Source: Ancylobacter koreensis (GTDB lineage Bacteria > Pseudomonadota > Alphaproteobacteria > Rhizobiales > Xanthobacteraceae). Taken from it: a DNA stretch of 64,000 bases. Location: assembly GCF_023016525.1 (NCBI RefSeq), contig NZ_JALKCG010000002.1:190001-254000 (forward strand), given 5' to 3'. The position numbers and the translations under genes were made by a program. Positions 17,638-25,810 of the stretch are shown in pieces (within the stretch, counting starts at the first letter, position 1; each line of letters starts with the position of its first letter). Below the pieces are notes generated by a model that saw only the letters and a program-made list of their open reading frames with translations, was not told the DNA's origin and ran no database searches.

Positions 17638-18372
17638 ATGAGCAGGCTACAGGGCAAGACGGCGGTGGTGACAGGCGGCGGCAGCGGCATCGGTCTCGGC
17701 GCCGCCCGGCGGTTCGTCGAAGAAGGCGCGTTTGTCTATCTCTTCGGGCGGCGGCAGGAGGCGCTCGACGCCGCGGTCGCGGAGCTGGGATCCTCGGCGC
17801 GGGCGATACGCGGCTCGGTCACCGATCTCGCCGACCTCGACCGGCTGTACGCGACGGTGAAGGCCGAGCGGGGCGGCATCGACATCGTCTTCGCCAACGC
17901 CGGGACCGGGTCTTTCGCGCCGCTCGGCGAGATCACTTTGGAGCACTACGAGCAGACCTTCGACGTCAATGTGAAGGGTGTGATCTTCACAGTGCAGAAG
18001 GCGCTGCCGCTGCTGAAGGACGGGGCGTCGATCATCCTCACCGGCTCGACCACGGGCGTGATGGGGACGCCGGCATTCAGCATCTACAGCGCGACCAAGG
18101 CGGCGGTACGCAATCTGGCGCGCAGCTGGGCGCTCGACCTGCGCAACACCGGCATCCGCGTCAACGTGCTCTCCCCGGGCCCGATCAAGACCGACCTCGC
18201 GATGGAGGTTGTGGGCGAGGAGGCGTTCGTTGCGTTGGGGGCGACGACGCCGGCCGGCCGCATCGGCGAACCGGCGGAGACGGGTGCGGTGGCCGCCTTC
18301 CTCGCCTCGTCGGACAGCAGCTTCATGACCGGAGGCGAGGTGTTCGTGGACGGCGGTTTCGCGCAGGTCTGA
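17638..18372 (+). CDS. Short-chain dehydrogenase/reductase
   Basis: A 244-residue classical SDR. Cofactor motif TGGGSGIGLG at about 12-21, FGRR after beta-2 (favouring NADPH), NAGTG, the catalytic serine in LTGSTTG, Y-x3-K as YSATK, and SPGPIKTD. AAGGAG sits seven bases before the ATG at 17638, so the upstream in-frame ATG at 17596 is disfavoured. Substrate unknown; the divergent HxlR gene suggests induction by reactive carbonyls or quinones, which is inference from other HxlR-SDR pairs. Confidence 0.92.
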   Translation: MSRLQGKTAVVTGGGSGIGLGAARRFVEEGAFVYLFGRRQEALDAAVAELGSSARAIRGSVTDLADLDRLYATVKAERGGIDIVFANAGTGSFAPLGEITLEHYEQTFDVNVKGVIFTVQKALPLLKDGASIILTGSTTGVMGTPAFSIYSATKAAVRNLARSWALDLRNTGIRVNVLSPGPIKTDLAMEVVGEEAFVALGATTPAGRIGEPAETGAVAAFLASSDSSFMTGGEVFVDGGFAQV

Positions 18373-18394
18373 CGCGATGATGCGGTAGGGCCTG

Positions 18395-18446
18395 GCGAGA
18401 AGGCTTTGCGAGAAGGCTTGGCGCGAAGGCTTGGCGCGAGGACTTC
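18395..18446. repeat. Four tandem 13-bp repeats
   Basis: Four contiguous 13-base copies: GCGAGAAGGCTTT, GCGAGAAGGCTTG, GCGCGAAGGCTTG and GCGCGAGGACTTC. They lie in the 274-base gap between the convergent SDR and amidase genes. The last copy merges into the left arm of the perfect hairpin next to it. The rest of the gap (18467-18646) shows no gene. Confidence 0.75.
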
Positions 18447-18466
18447 GGCAGTCGCCGAAGTCCTCG
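18437..18466. terminator. Perfect 13-bp hairpin between convergent genes (possible terminator without T-run)
   Basis: Arms CGAGGACTTCGGC (18437-18449) and GCCGAAGTCCTCG (18454-18466) pair perfectly around a four-base loop AGTC. No T-tract follows on either strand, so it may be a transcript-end structure or a mobile palindrome rather than a standard intrinsic terminator. Confidence 0.45.
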
Positions 18467-18646
18467 ACGCGCAACGCCGGGTCTCGTCGTCGCGCGCCCA
18501 CGCGGCCGAATACGCCGGCCGACGATCGGCCGATCGGAAACGCGCAGCCGGATCCATCGCTGGACCCGGCTGTGCATTCGGGGCGCGCTCCCGGCGCTTC
18601 GCTTCGCTGCGCTCCGGCCGGGAGGACGACGGAAGGTCGATGCCGC

Positions 18647-19684
18647 TCACCGATGCGTGGTCTCGGGGTTGGGGATGCCCTCGATGGGGCATTCCTCGGT
18701 GCCGACGGTCGAGCGGGTGAAGGATTCCACCATCTCGCGCGTGCCCTCCGGGTCGGCGATCCACTTGGCGTAGAAGTCGTAGGGGCAGGCGGCGACGCCC
18801 TTGTCACCCTCGCCGGAATTGATCAGGCCGGTATAGCCGCGGTGCACCAGCTTGAAGAGGTGGTTCTCCGACTGCATGTTCTTGCGGGCGTCGCGGATGA
18901 GCGAGGTGGAGAGCGCGGCGTACTGGATGCCGTACTCCTCCTCGCCGCATTCGCCGAGCGTGCGGCCGTCGAAGCCGATGATCGCCGAATGGCCGAAATA
19001 GGAATAGACGCCGTCGAAGCCGGCGGCGTTGGCGACCGCCACATAGGAGTTGTTGGCGAAGGCCATGGCCTTCGACATCAGGATCTGCTGCTCCTTGGCC
19101 GGGTACATGTAGCCCTGGCAGCGCACGATCAGCTCGGCGCCCTTCATCGCGCAGTCGCGCCAGATTTCGGGATAATTGCCGTCGTCGCAGATGATGAGCG
19201 AGATTTTCAGGCCCTTGGGGCCTTCCGAGACATAGGTGCAGTTGCCGGGATACCAGCCCTCGATCGGCACCCAGGGCATGATCTTGCGGTACTTCTGGAC
19301 GATCTCGCCCTTGTCGTTCATCAGGATGAGCGTGTTGTAGGGCGCCTTGTTCGGGTGCTCCTCATGGCGCTCGCCGGTGAGCGAGAACACGCCCCACACC
19401 TTCGCCTTGCGGCAGGCCTCGGCGAAGATTTCCGTCTCGTCGCCCGGCACGGTCGAGGCCGTCTCGTACATCTCCTTGGAATCGTACATGATTCCGTGGG
19501 TCGAATATTCCGGGAAGATCACCAGGTCCATGCCCGGCAGGCCGGTCTTCATGCCGACGATCATGTCGGCGATCTTGCGGGCATTGTCGAGAACCTCGGC
19601 CTTGCTGTGCAGCCGGGGCATCTTGTAGTTCACGACGGCTACGCCGACCGTGTCCTTGCTGCTGGAAACGTCGCCGTGATGCAT
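18647..19684 (-). CDS. amiE: Aliphatic amidase
   Basis: A 345-residue nitrilase-superfamily amidase that hydrolyses short aliphatic amides (acetamide, propionamide) to the acid and ammonia. Catalytic residues fall at the same numbers as in Pseudomonas aeruginosa AmiE: E59 (FPEYS), K134 (KYRKIMPW) and C166 ([13 protein letters not shown]). Length is within one residue of that enzyme. AAGGAG precedes the ATG at 19684 by nine bases. It is the last gene of amiC-amiR-amiE but separated from amiR by a 407-base leader containing an intrinsic terminator, so expression is expected to need AmiR antitermination. No amide-channel gene amiS is adjacent. Confidence 0.96.
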   Translation of the reverse strand: MHHGDVSSSKDTVGVAVVNYKMPRLHSKAEVLDNARKIADMIVGMKTGLPGMDLVIFPEYSTHGIMYDSKEMYETASTVPGDETEIFAEACRKAKVWGVFSLTGERHEEHPNKAPYNTLILMNDKGEIVQKYRKIMPWVPIEGWYPGNCTYVSEGPKGLKISLIICDDGNYPEIWRDCAMKGAELIVRCQGYMYPAKEQQILMSKAMAFANNSYVAVANAAGFDGVYSYFGHSAIIGFDGRTLGECGEEEYGIQYAALSTSLIRDARKNMQSENHLFKLVHRGYTGLINSGEGDKGVAACPYDFYAKWIADPEGTREMVESFTRSTVGTEECPIEGIPNPETTHR

Positions 19685-20091
19685 GGGTGAGTTCTCCTTG
19701 GGTGGGCGCGACGGTGCTTTCGCAAGCGGCCGCGCCATTGCGTTTCTGGGGAATGGGTCATGTCGGCGGCGGACAGGCTCGCCGGCCGGGGCTGCGCACG
19801 GAGCGGGCGGAACCGCGCTGTCCCGCCGGAGCGAAGGCACAAAAAAAGCCCGACAGGCTCTCGCGAGCCTTCCGGGCTACACCGCCGCACCCGATCAACG
19901 GCCTTGGTGACCGGGCAAATGACGCCTCGCGCGGCGATGTGCCCGCAAAGCGTCCATGCCCGGCATCTAATCATCGCGCCGGGACCAGTTCAAGCGCGGA
20001 GCGCCTCCGACATGGCCTGTGCACCCCCGGCAAATACCGGTGTTGCCGATGCGGCACGCCCCGTGACGCGCGGCCGCCGGCCGCCGCGCAT
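19685..20091 (-). promoter_or_regulatory. amiE leader: attenuator region for AmiR antitermination
   Basis: The amiR-amiE gap has no gene. Read on the minus strand it holds a candidate upstream hairpin (CCCGGTCA at 19915-19908 pairing with TGATCGGG at 19897-19890, one G-T pair) and then a strong terminator at 19878-19841, about 157 bases before amiE. This is the layout of an ANTAR-regulated leader. The exact hexaloop pair bound by ANTAR proteins could not be assigned by eye. A promoter within the gap is possible but not identified. Confidence 0.6.
19841..19878 (-). terminator. Intrinsic terminator in the amiE leader
   Basis: On the minus strand AGCCCG pairs with CGGGCT, and inside it AGGCTC pairs with GAGCCT around a GCGA tetraloop. 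Two-base strands (GA and GT) form a small internal loop. Seven T residues follow directly (19847-19841). It lies upstream of amiE in the same transcript orientation, so it acts as an attenuator rather than an end-of-operon signal. Confidence 0.85.
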
Positions 20092-20694
20092 CTAGCTGCG
20101 CGGGCGGAAATTCAGCAGCTCTGCCGCGTTGATGATGGAAACCGCCATGTCCTCCATCGGCACGCGCTTGGCCATCGCCTGCCGGCGGATGCTCTGATAG
20201 GCCTCCTCCTCGCTCAGCCCCTGGTTCTCCATCAGGATCGACTTGGCCTTCTGGATCTTCTGGATGCCGGAGAGCTTGCGCTCCAGCTTGGCGAAGCGCT
20301 TTCTCGCTTCCTCGCGCTCCAGCCATAGGCTGCGGGCGATGGTGAGGTTGGTGAGCAGGCCGAAGGGGCGGATCGGCCGCTCCACCACGGCGACCGCGCC
20401 CGATTCCAGCACGAGCTGCAGCGTCGAGGGATTCTCGTAGCCGACCACGGCGATCAGGGTCGGACGGCTGTGCGGGTCGCTTTTCAGCAGCCGGACGATC
20501 TCGGCCCGCGCGTCCTGCTCGATGGCGAGCAGCACGATGTCGGCGGCGGGCCAGTCGGCCGGCACCGGCCACGTGGTCTCGACGCTGCAGCCGATGCGGC
20601 GCAGATGTTCCGTGAGGCTGGTGCGCTCCTCGTCCGGCGGGTGGATGACGTGGACCCGCAGGCCGCGCAAATCCTTGAGGATCTGGATCGCCAT
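20092..20694 (-). CDS. amiR: ANTAR-domain antiterminator AmiR
   Basis: A 200-residue RNA-binding regulator. The N-terminal half is a pseudo-receiver domain lacking the usual phosphorylation aspartate set (LRVHVIHPPDEER, VLLAIEQDA). A coiled-coil follows near 125-145, then the C-terminal ANTAR helices: IQKAKSILMENQGLSEEEAYQSIRRQAMAKR. Size and layout match Pseudomonas AmiR (196 residues). It is nine bases downstream of amiC, its presumed inhibitor that releases it when amide binds. Its likely target is the terminator in the leader immediately downstream. Confidence 0.93.
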   Translation of the reverse strand: MAIQILKDLRGLRVHVIHPPDEERTSLTEHLRRIGCSVETTWPVPADWPAADIVLLAIEQDARAEIVRLLKSDPHSRPTLIAVVGYENPSTLQLVLESGAVAVVERPIRPFGLLTNLTIARSLWLEREEARKRFAKLERKLSGIQKIQKAKSILMENQGLSEEEAYQSIRRQAMAKRVPMEDMAVSIINAAELLNFRPRS

Positions 20695-20703
20695 CGCGCC
20701 GCC

Positions 20704-21882
20704 TCACCCCGCTCCGCCGGGCAGGCCGTCCGCCGACCAGTCGTCGAGGCTCTGCACCACGCAATAAGGATCGGGCTTCACCCGCGTGCCGGGGTTCCAG
20801 ACGATCTGGAACTGCCCCTTGGCGTCGAGGCGCGCGACGCGCGGCCACAGGAAGGTGTGGTTGTTCTGGGCGTCGATGCGCACGCGGCCCTGCGGCGCGT
20901 CGAACTCGCTGTCGTGAAGCTGGCTCAGAAGCTGGTCGGGCGCGTCCGTGCCCGCCCTGGCCAGCGCGCGCATGGCGAGGTGCACCTGGAAATAGGCCGC
21001 CTCGGCGGCGGCGGTGACGGGCGCGGCCTCGCCGTTGCGGCGCCGGAAGGCGGCGACGAAGCGGCGGGCCGCGGGCGTCGCCAGCGTCTCGAAGAAGGGG
21101 GCGGCGGTGATGTGGCCGGCCGCCGCTTCGGGCGACATCAGCGCCACCTCGGCCTCGCCGGTGGTGAGGCTGGCGATGGGAAGCGTCGCGGCATCGAGCC
21201 CGGCGGCGCGGTGCGCCTCATAGAGGGTGGCGGTGTCCGAGCCGACGACGGTGGAAAAGATCACGTCGGGCGCCGCCTTGCGCACCCGCGCCATCACGCG
21301 CGCGAACTCCTCCGGGCCGGCGCCGAGCGGGACATACACCTCGTCGAGCACCTTGCCCCGCGACTGGATGACGAAATCGCTCATGATGCGGTTCGACTCG
21401 TAGGGGAACACGTAGTTCGAGCCGATCATGAAGAAGCGGTTGCCATAGGTGCCCAGCAGGTACTTGGCGAGCTGGATCGAATTCTGGTTCGGCGCCGCCC
21501 CGGTGTAGATGCAGTGGCGGGAATATTCGAAGCCCTCATAGAGGGTCGGGTAGAACAGCAGCCCCCGCCCGGCCTCGACCACCGGCAGAATTGCCTTGCG
21601 GGTGGAGGACATGTAGCAGCCGAAAATGAGCCGCACGCCGTCCTCGGCGAGCAGCTTCTCGGCGTAGCGGCGGAAGGATTTCGGATCGGAGGCGGGATCG
21701 TAGACCACCGCTTCGACCGGGCGGCCGAGCACGCCGCCGGCCTCGTTGATCTCGTCGATGGCGAGCAGCGTGCCGCCGAGCTGCGAGGTCTCGACCGCCG
21801 CCGTCACCCCGGTGGCGGAGAACAGCACCCCGATGCGCCAGGGCCGCGCGGACGAACTGCCCACCGAAGAATCGAACGTCAT
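20704..21882 (-). CDS. amiC: Amide-sensing negative regulator AmiC
   Basis: A 392-residue protein with the type I periplasmic-binding fold but no signal peptide, as expected for AmiC, which holds AmiR inactive in the cytoplasm until amide binds. Blocks shared with Pseudomonas AmiC include GCYMSSTRKAILPVVE, YEGFEYS, APNQNS, VFSTVVG, PIASLTTGEAEVA and the C-terminal DPYCVVQSLDDWSA. The ATG at 21882 gives the length nearest the 385-residue relative; an in-frame ATG at 21912 has no ribosome site. The order amiC-amiR-amiE is the reverse of the Pseudomonas order, in which amiE comes first. Confidence 0.92.
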   Translation of the reverse strand: MTFDSSVGSSSARPWRIGVLFSATGVTAAVETSQLGGTLLAIDEINEAGGVLGRPVEAVVYDPASDPKSFRRYAEKLLAEDGVRLIFGCYMSSTRKAILPVVEAGRGLLFYPTLYEGFEYSRHCIYTGAAPNQNSIQLAKYLLGTYGNRFFMIGSNYVFPYESNRIMSDFVIQSRGKVLDEVYVPLGAGPEEFARVMARVRKAAPDVIFSTVVGSDTATLYEAHRAAGLDAATLPIASLTTGEAEVALMSPEAAAGHITAAPFFETLATPAARRFVAAFRRRNGEAAPVTAAAEAAYFQVHLAMRALARAGTDAPDQLLSQLHDSEFDAPQGRVRIDAQNNHTFLWPRVARLDAKGQFQIVWNPGTRVKPDPYCVVQSLDDWSADGLPGGAG

Positions 21883-21963
21883 GCCCGCAACGCACTCCGG
21901 CACCCGAACCACATGCGGACCATGTGGACGGGCGGGCGCAAGGCGCGCAATACGGCGTTTGCC

Positions 21964-22530
21964 TCAGACGCCGGAGGAGCGGGAGAGTTGGCGGCACACG
22001 ATATCGAGGATATCGGCCGACATCTCGGGATCGCCGGCGGCGACGCCGCGCGCCATGGTGAGGGCGCCGATCATTGAGGCCATGGTCGCCACCGCCTGAC
22101 GGTGCCGCTCTTCCGGCGTTTCGCCTTTCATGTGCCGCTCCAGCGCGGCGATGAAGCTTTTCAGCCCCTGCGCATAGCCCTTCTGCAGGTCCGCAGACTG
22201 GCGCGCCACCTCAGGGCCGAGCGCGGAGAGGGCGCAGCCGCCGGCCGGGTCGTCGCGATGGGCGGTGGTGAGATAGCGGTCGAGAATCTCGGTGAGGTCG
22301 GCGGATTTCAGCCAGCGCTCCAGCCCCTCGGCGCAGGCGTCGCGGCAGGCCTCGTCCGCAAGGTCCGCCTTGGAGCGGAAATGGCCGTAGAAGGCGCCGT
22401 GGGTGAGGCCGCTCGCCTGCATGATCTCGGCGACGCCGACATCCCTGAAGCCGCGCTCGCGGAACAGCCGCGAGGCGGAGGACAGGATGGAGCGGCGGTG
22501 CTCGGCGACCTTGGTTTTCGTGACCCGCAA
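21964..22530 (-). CDS. TetR/AcrR-family regulator
   Basis: A 188-residue TetR-type repressor. The N-terminal helix-turn-helix reads AEHRRSILSSASRLFRERGFRDVGVAEIMQASGLTHGAFYGHF. The ligand domain has the GGCALSALGPEVAR block of the YxaF/LmrA-like subgroup with a conserved cysteine. A TTG start at 22530 is proposed because GGAG lies eight bases upstream and the protein then begins MRVTKTK, the usual subgroup start; ATG-initiated readings require a long non-homologous leader. It lies 81 bases upstream of amiC on the same strand and 119 bases before the AKR stop. Its target is unknown. Confidence 0.87.
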   Translation of the reverse strand: MRVTKTKVAEHRRSILSSASRLFRERGFRDVGVAEIMQASGLTHGAFYGHFRSKADLADEACRDACAEGLERWLKSADLTEILDRYLTTAHRDDPAGGCALSALGPEVARQSADLQKGYAQGLKSFIAALERHMKGETPEERHRQAVATMASMIGALTMARGVAAGDPEMSADILDIVCRQLSRSSGV

Positions 22531-22649
22531 TGAAGTGTCTCCTTCGTGGCCGCGCCGTTCCCGCGCGGCCGCGAAGTATACCTGATGATGATCAGAAATG
22601 AACCGGAGCGCCGGCGGGATGGCGCTCCGGCCGTGCACATCGTCGTGCG

Positions 22650-23480
22650 TCAGGCGGCGTCCCATTCCGGGGCGAGGCGGGCCGGGCTGACGATGCGCCC
22701 GTCGGGCCGCGCCAGCCCATGGATCGCCGCCATCTCCTGCGGCGACAGTTCGAAGTCGAAGATGGCGAGGTTCTCGGCGGCACGCTCCTCGCCGGCGGTC
22801 TTGGACAGCGCCACCAGCCCGTCCTGCTGGATCACCCAGCGCAGCACGGTCTGGGCGACGCTCTTCCCATGGGCGGCGGCGATGTCCTTCAGCACGGGAT
22901 CGGTGAACACCTTGCCGTCCGCCATGGCGTAATAGGCCGTCACCGACAGGCCGGCGGCGCGGGCGGCGCCGATCACCGGGCTCTGGTCGAGATAGGGGTG
23001 GTACTCGACCTGATTGGTGACGAGCGGGGCTTCGCTCAGCGCGATGGCCTCCTTCATCTGCGCGACGTTGAAGTTCGACACGCCGATATGGCGCACCTTG
23101 CCGGCCTTCACGACCTCGTTGAGCGCGGCCACCGGTTCGGGCAGAGGCTGGCCGGCCGGCCAGTGCAGCAGCAGCAGGTCGACATAGTCGGTCTTAAGCT
23201 TGCTGAGGCTCTCGTCGACCGAGGCGATCAGGGCGTCGCGGCCATATTTGTCGACCCACACCTTGGTGGTGAGGAAGATGTCGGCGCGCTTGACGCCCGA
23301 GCGGGCGATGCCCTCGCCGACCTCGGCCTCGTTGCCGTAGATCTGCGCGGTGTCGATGTGGCGGAAGCCGAGCTTGAGCACATGGGGCACCATGCGCAGC
23401 GTGTCGGGGCCGGGCAGGCGGAAGGTGCCGTAGCCCAGCGCGGGAATTTTCGCGCCATTGGCGCTGACGAGGTTCTGCAT
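22650..23480 (-). CDS. Aldo/keto reductase
   Basis: A 276-residue AKR with the full catalytic tetrad D43, Y48 (IDTAQIYGNE), K73 (TTKVW) and H106 (LLLLHWP), and the NADPH-binding C-terminal motif as LSKTAGEERAAENLAIFDFELS. It resembles the 2,5-diketo-D-gluconate reductase/DkgA-YeaE group acting on short aldehydes, methylglyoxal and ketones. AGGAG precedes the ATG. It is 30 bases downstream of the MFS gene, so they are probably co-transcribed and controlled by the divergent LysR regulator. Confidence 0.93.
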   Translation of the reverse strand: MQNLVSANGAKIPALGYGTFRLPGPDTLRMVPHVLKLGFRHIDTAQIYGNEAEVGEGIARSGVKRADIFLTTKVWVDKYGRDALIASVDESLSKLKTDYVDLLLLHWPAGQPLPEPVAALNEVVKAGKVRHIGVSNFNVAQMKEAIALSEAPLVTNQVEYHPYLDQSPVIGAARAAGLSVTAYYAMADGKVFTDPVLKDIAAAHGKSVAQTVLRWVIQQDGLVALSKTAGEERAAENLAIFDFELSPQEMAAIHGLARPDGRIVSPARLAPEWDAA

Positions 23481-23510
23481 GGAAATCTCCTGAAGAATGA
23501 GGCCGGCGGC

Positions 23511-24707
23511 TCAGGCGGTGCGCAGCGCCAGAGTCTCGCGGCGATCGAGCATCCCGCTCCAGATAGTCAGTCCGAGCGCGCCGGCAACGAGGAGGGCGCC
23601 GACCCAGGGCGTCGCGCCGAGCCCCAGCGGGGAGGCGACGACCAGCCCGCCGACCCAGGCGCCGATGGCGATGCCGAGGTTGAAGGCGGCGATGTTGAGC
23701 GCCGAGGCGACGTCGACCGCGCCGGGGCGCACCTTCTTCGCCAGCTCGACGACATAGATCTGCAGGCCCGGCACATTGGCGAAGGACAGGAAGCCGAGCG
23801 CGGCCAGCGTCGGCAGGGTGAGCCAGGGCGAAACGGCGGTGAAGGTGAACAGCGCCAGCACCAGCGCCTGCGCCAGGAAGATGAGGGTGAGCGCGCGCAC
23901 CGGGTCGCGGTCGGCGACCTTGCCGCCGGCGATATTGCCGGCCGCGATGGCGAGCCCGTAGACCACGAGCAGCAGGCTGACGCTCGACGCGGCGAAGCCG
24001 GTGATGTGTTCGAGGATCGAGGCGAGATAGGTGAAGGCGACGAAGGTGCCGCCATAGCCGAGCGCGGTCATGCCATAGACGATGAGCAGGCGGCCCGAGC
24101 CGAGCACGCGAAGCTGGTCGAGAAGCCGGGCCGGGGCGGGGCGCGACAGGCTGGCGGGCAGCAGCGCGGCGATGGCGAGGAAGGCGACGACGCCAAGGCC
24201 CGACACCGCCCAGAAGGTCGCGCGCCAGCCGAAGCTCTGGCCGATGAAGGTGCCGAGCGGCACGCCGGTGACGATGGCGACCGTCAGCCCCATGAACATC
24301 AGCGCGATGGCCGAGGCCCGCCGGTCGGCCGGCACGAGGTCGGCGGCGATGGTTGCGCCGACCGAGAAGAACACGCCATGGGCGAAGGCGGAGAGCACCC
24401 GGGCGACGAGCAGCGTCTCGTAACTCGGGCTGAGCGCGGCGGCGGCATTGCCGGCGACGAACAGCGCCATCAGGCCCATCAGGAGAGGCTTGCGCGGGAC
24501 CCGCCCGGTGAGCGCGGTGAGCACCGGCGCGCCGAAGGTGACGCCAAGCGCATAGACGCTGACGATGAGGCCGGCGAGCGGCAGGTCGATGTGAAGATCG
24601 GCCGCCACGGTCGGCAGCAGCCCGACGATGACGAACTCCGTGGTGCCGATGGCATAGGCGGCGATGGTGAGCGCGAAAAGCGCGAGCGGCATTCTGGCGA
24701 AGGACAT
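23511..24707 (-). CDS. MFS transporter (DHA1, AraJ/YdhP-like)
   Basis: A 398-residue twelve-helix major facilitator. LTIAAYAIGTTEFVIVGLLP opens helix 1, the loop 2-3 motif is TALTGRVPRKPLL, and helix 5 carries GVPLGTFIGQSFGWRATFW, all typical of the DHA1 drug/sugar efflux branch. GGAG lies seven bases before the ATG. It heads a two-gene unit with the aldo/keto reductase and is divergent from a LysR gene. The substrate is unknown. Confidence 0.9.
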   Translation of the reverse strand: MSFARMPLALFALTIAAYAIGTTEFVIVGLLPTVAADLHIDLPLAGLIVSVYALGVTFGAPVLTALTGRVPRKPLLMGLMALFVAGNAAAALSPSYETLLVARVLSAFAHGVFFSVGATIAADLVPADRRASAIALMFMGLTVAIVTGVPLGTFIGQSFGWRATFWAVSGLGVVAFLAIAALLPASLSRPAPARLLDQLRVLGSGRLLIVYGMTALGYGGTFVAFTYLASILEHITGFAASSVSLLLVVYGLAIAAGNIAGGKVADRDPVRALTLIFLAQALVLALFTFTAVSPWLTLPTLAALGFLSFANVPGLQIYVVELAKKVRPGAVDVASALNIAAFNLGIAIGAWVGGLVVASPLGLGATPWVGALLVAGALGLTIWSGMLDRRETLALRTA

Positions 24708-24838
24708 GACGGGACTCCGCGCCTGCGGCCCGTACAGGGCGCGGCGACGAGGGTGTGACGGGTGCCGGCAGCCGGCAGGTTACGCCGAATATGAGGGGAG
24801 CCGGCTTGCGCGGGAAGCGCATATGTCGGACCAATAGA

Positions 24839-24855
24839 TGTGAAGTCAGTTCACA
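24839..24855. promoter_or_regulatory. Palindromic LysR-type operator
   Basis: TGTGAAGTCAGTTCACA is a perfect 6-bp inverted repeat with five-base spacer. It contains the LysR signature T-N11-A (TGAAGTCAGTTCA). It lies 32 bases before the LysR start and 132 bases before the MFS start, where a divergent LysR regulator would bind. Confidence 0.65.
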
Positions 24856-24886
24856 GATGCGCCGGTGTGCGGGTGCGGAGGAGCGC

Positions 24887-25810
24887 ATGGACAATCGCGC
24901 GGGCGAGATGCAGGTGCTGGTCGAGGCGGTGGATCGCGGCAGCTTTTCCGCCGCCGGGCGCCGGCTCGGCCTGTCGCCCTCGGCGGTCAGCAAGCTGGTG
25001 ACGCGGCTGGAGGAGCGGCTCGGCGCGCGGCTTCTGGTGCGTTCCACCCGCGCCATCGTACTGACGCCGGAGGGCGAGGCTTATGCGGCGCGGGCCCGGC
25101 GCATCCTTGCCGAGATCGAGGAGGCGGAACGGCAGATCGCCGCCGGTGCGGCCGCCGTGCCGCGCGGCCGGCTGCGGGTGAGCGCCACGGTCGGTTTCGG
25201 CGAACTGTGCCTCGTGCCGCTGGTGCCGGAATTCCTCGCCCTCTATCCCGAGGTGCAGCTTGACCTGTCGCTTACCGACGAGGTGATCGATCTCGTGGCG
25301 GAACGGGCCGATATCGCGCTGCGCGCCGGGCCGCTGCGCGATTCGACGCTGAAGGCGCGCAAGGTGCTGGAGAGCCGGCGCGTCGTGGTGGCCTCGCCCG
25401 CCTATCTCGCCCGCCACGGTACGCCGCAGACGCCGCAGGAACTCACCGGCCACAACTGCCTGCGCTTCAACTTCCGCCGTTCCATGGACGACTGGCCCTT
25501 CGTCGACCCGGCGACGGGCGAGGCCTATGCGGTGGCGGTGTCGGGAAATCTGGAGGGGAACAGCGGCTCCATGGTGCGGCGCCTTGCGCTCGACGGGCTG
25601 GGCCTCGCCCGTATTGCCCGCTATGTCGCCGAGCCGGAGATCCGCGCCGGCCGTCTGGTGCCGGTGCTGGAGACGTATAACGGGCGCGACATCGAGATGC
25701 TGCACGCGGTCTTTCTCGGGCACGATCATCTCGTCGCCCGCATACGCGCCTTCGTCGACTTCCTGGTGGCGCGCATCGGCCACCGCCAGGAGCCGGCAGC
25801 GGCAGGCTAG
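24887..25810 (+). CDS. LysR-family transcriptional regulator
   Basis: A 307-residue LysR regulator of the CrgA/DmlR-like group. The N-terminal helix-turn-helix contains FSAAGRRLGLSPSAVSKLVTRLEERLGARLLVRSTR, followed by the RGRLRVSATVGFGE inducer-domain entry. GGAGGAGCGC precedes the ATG at 24887. It is divergent from the MFS-aldo/keto reductase unit, with a palindrome of LysR type between them, so it most likely controls that unit and itself. Its stop overlaps the stop of the convergent cellulose-locus gene by four bases (CTAG). Confidence 0.92.
   Translation: MDNRAGEMQVLVEAVDRGSFSAAGRRLGLSPSAVSKLVTRLEERLGARLLVRSTRAIVLTPEGEAYAARARRILAEIEEAERQIAAGAAAVPRGRLRVSATVGFGELCLVPLVPEFLALYPEVQLDLSLTDEVIDLVAERADIALRAGPLRDSTLKARKVLESRRVVVASPAYLARHGTPQTPQELTGHNCLRFNFRRSMDDWPFVDPATGEAYAVAVSGNLEGNSGSMVRRLALDGLGLARIARYVAEPEIRAGRLVPVLETYNGRDIEMLHAVFLGHDHLVARIRAFVDFLVARIGHRQEPAAAG

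Noticed and set aside
19742-19840. Longer amiE start upstream of 19684
   Set aside because: The leader would be non-homologous. The ATG at 19684 gives catalytic residues at the same numbers as Pseudomonas AmiE and has AAGGAG in front.
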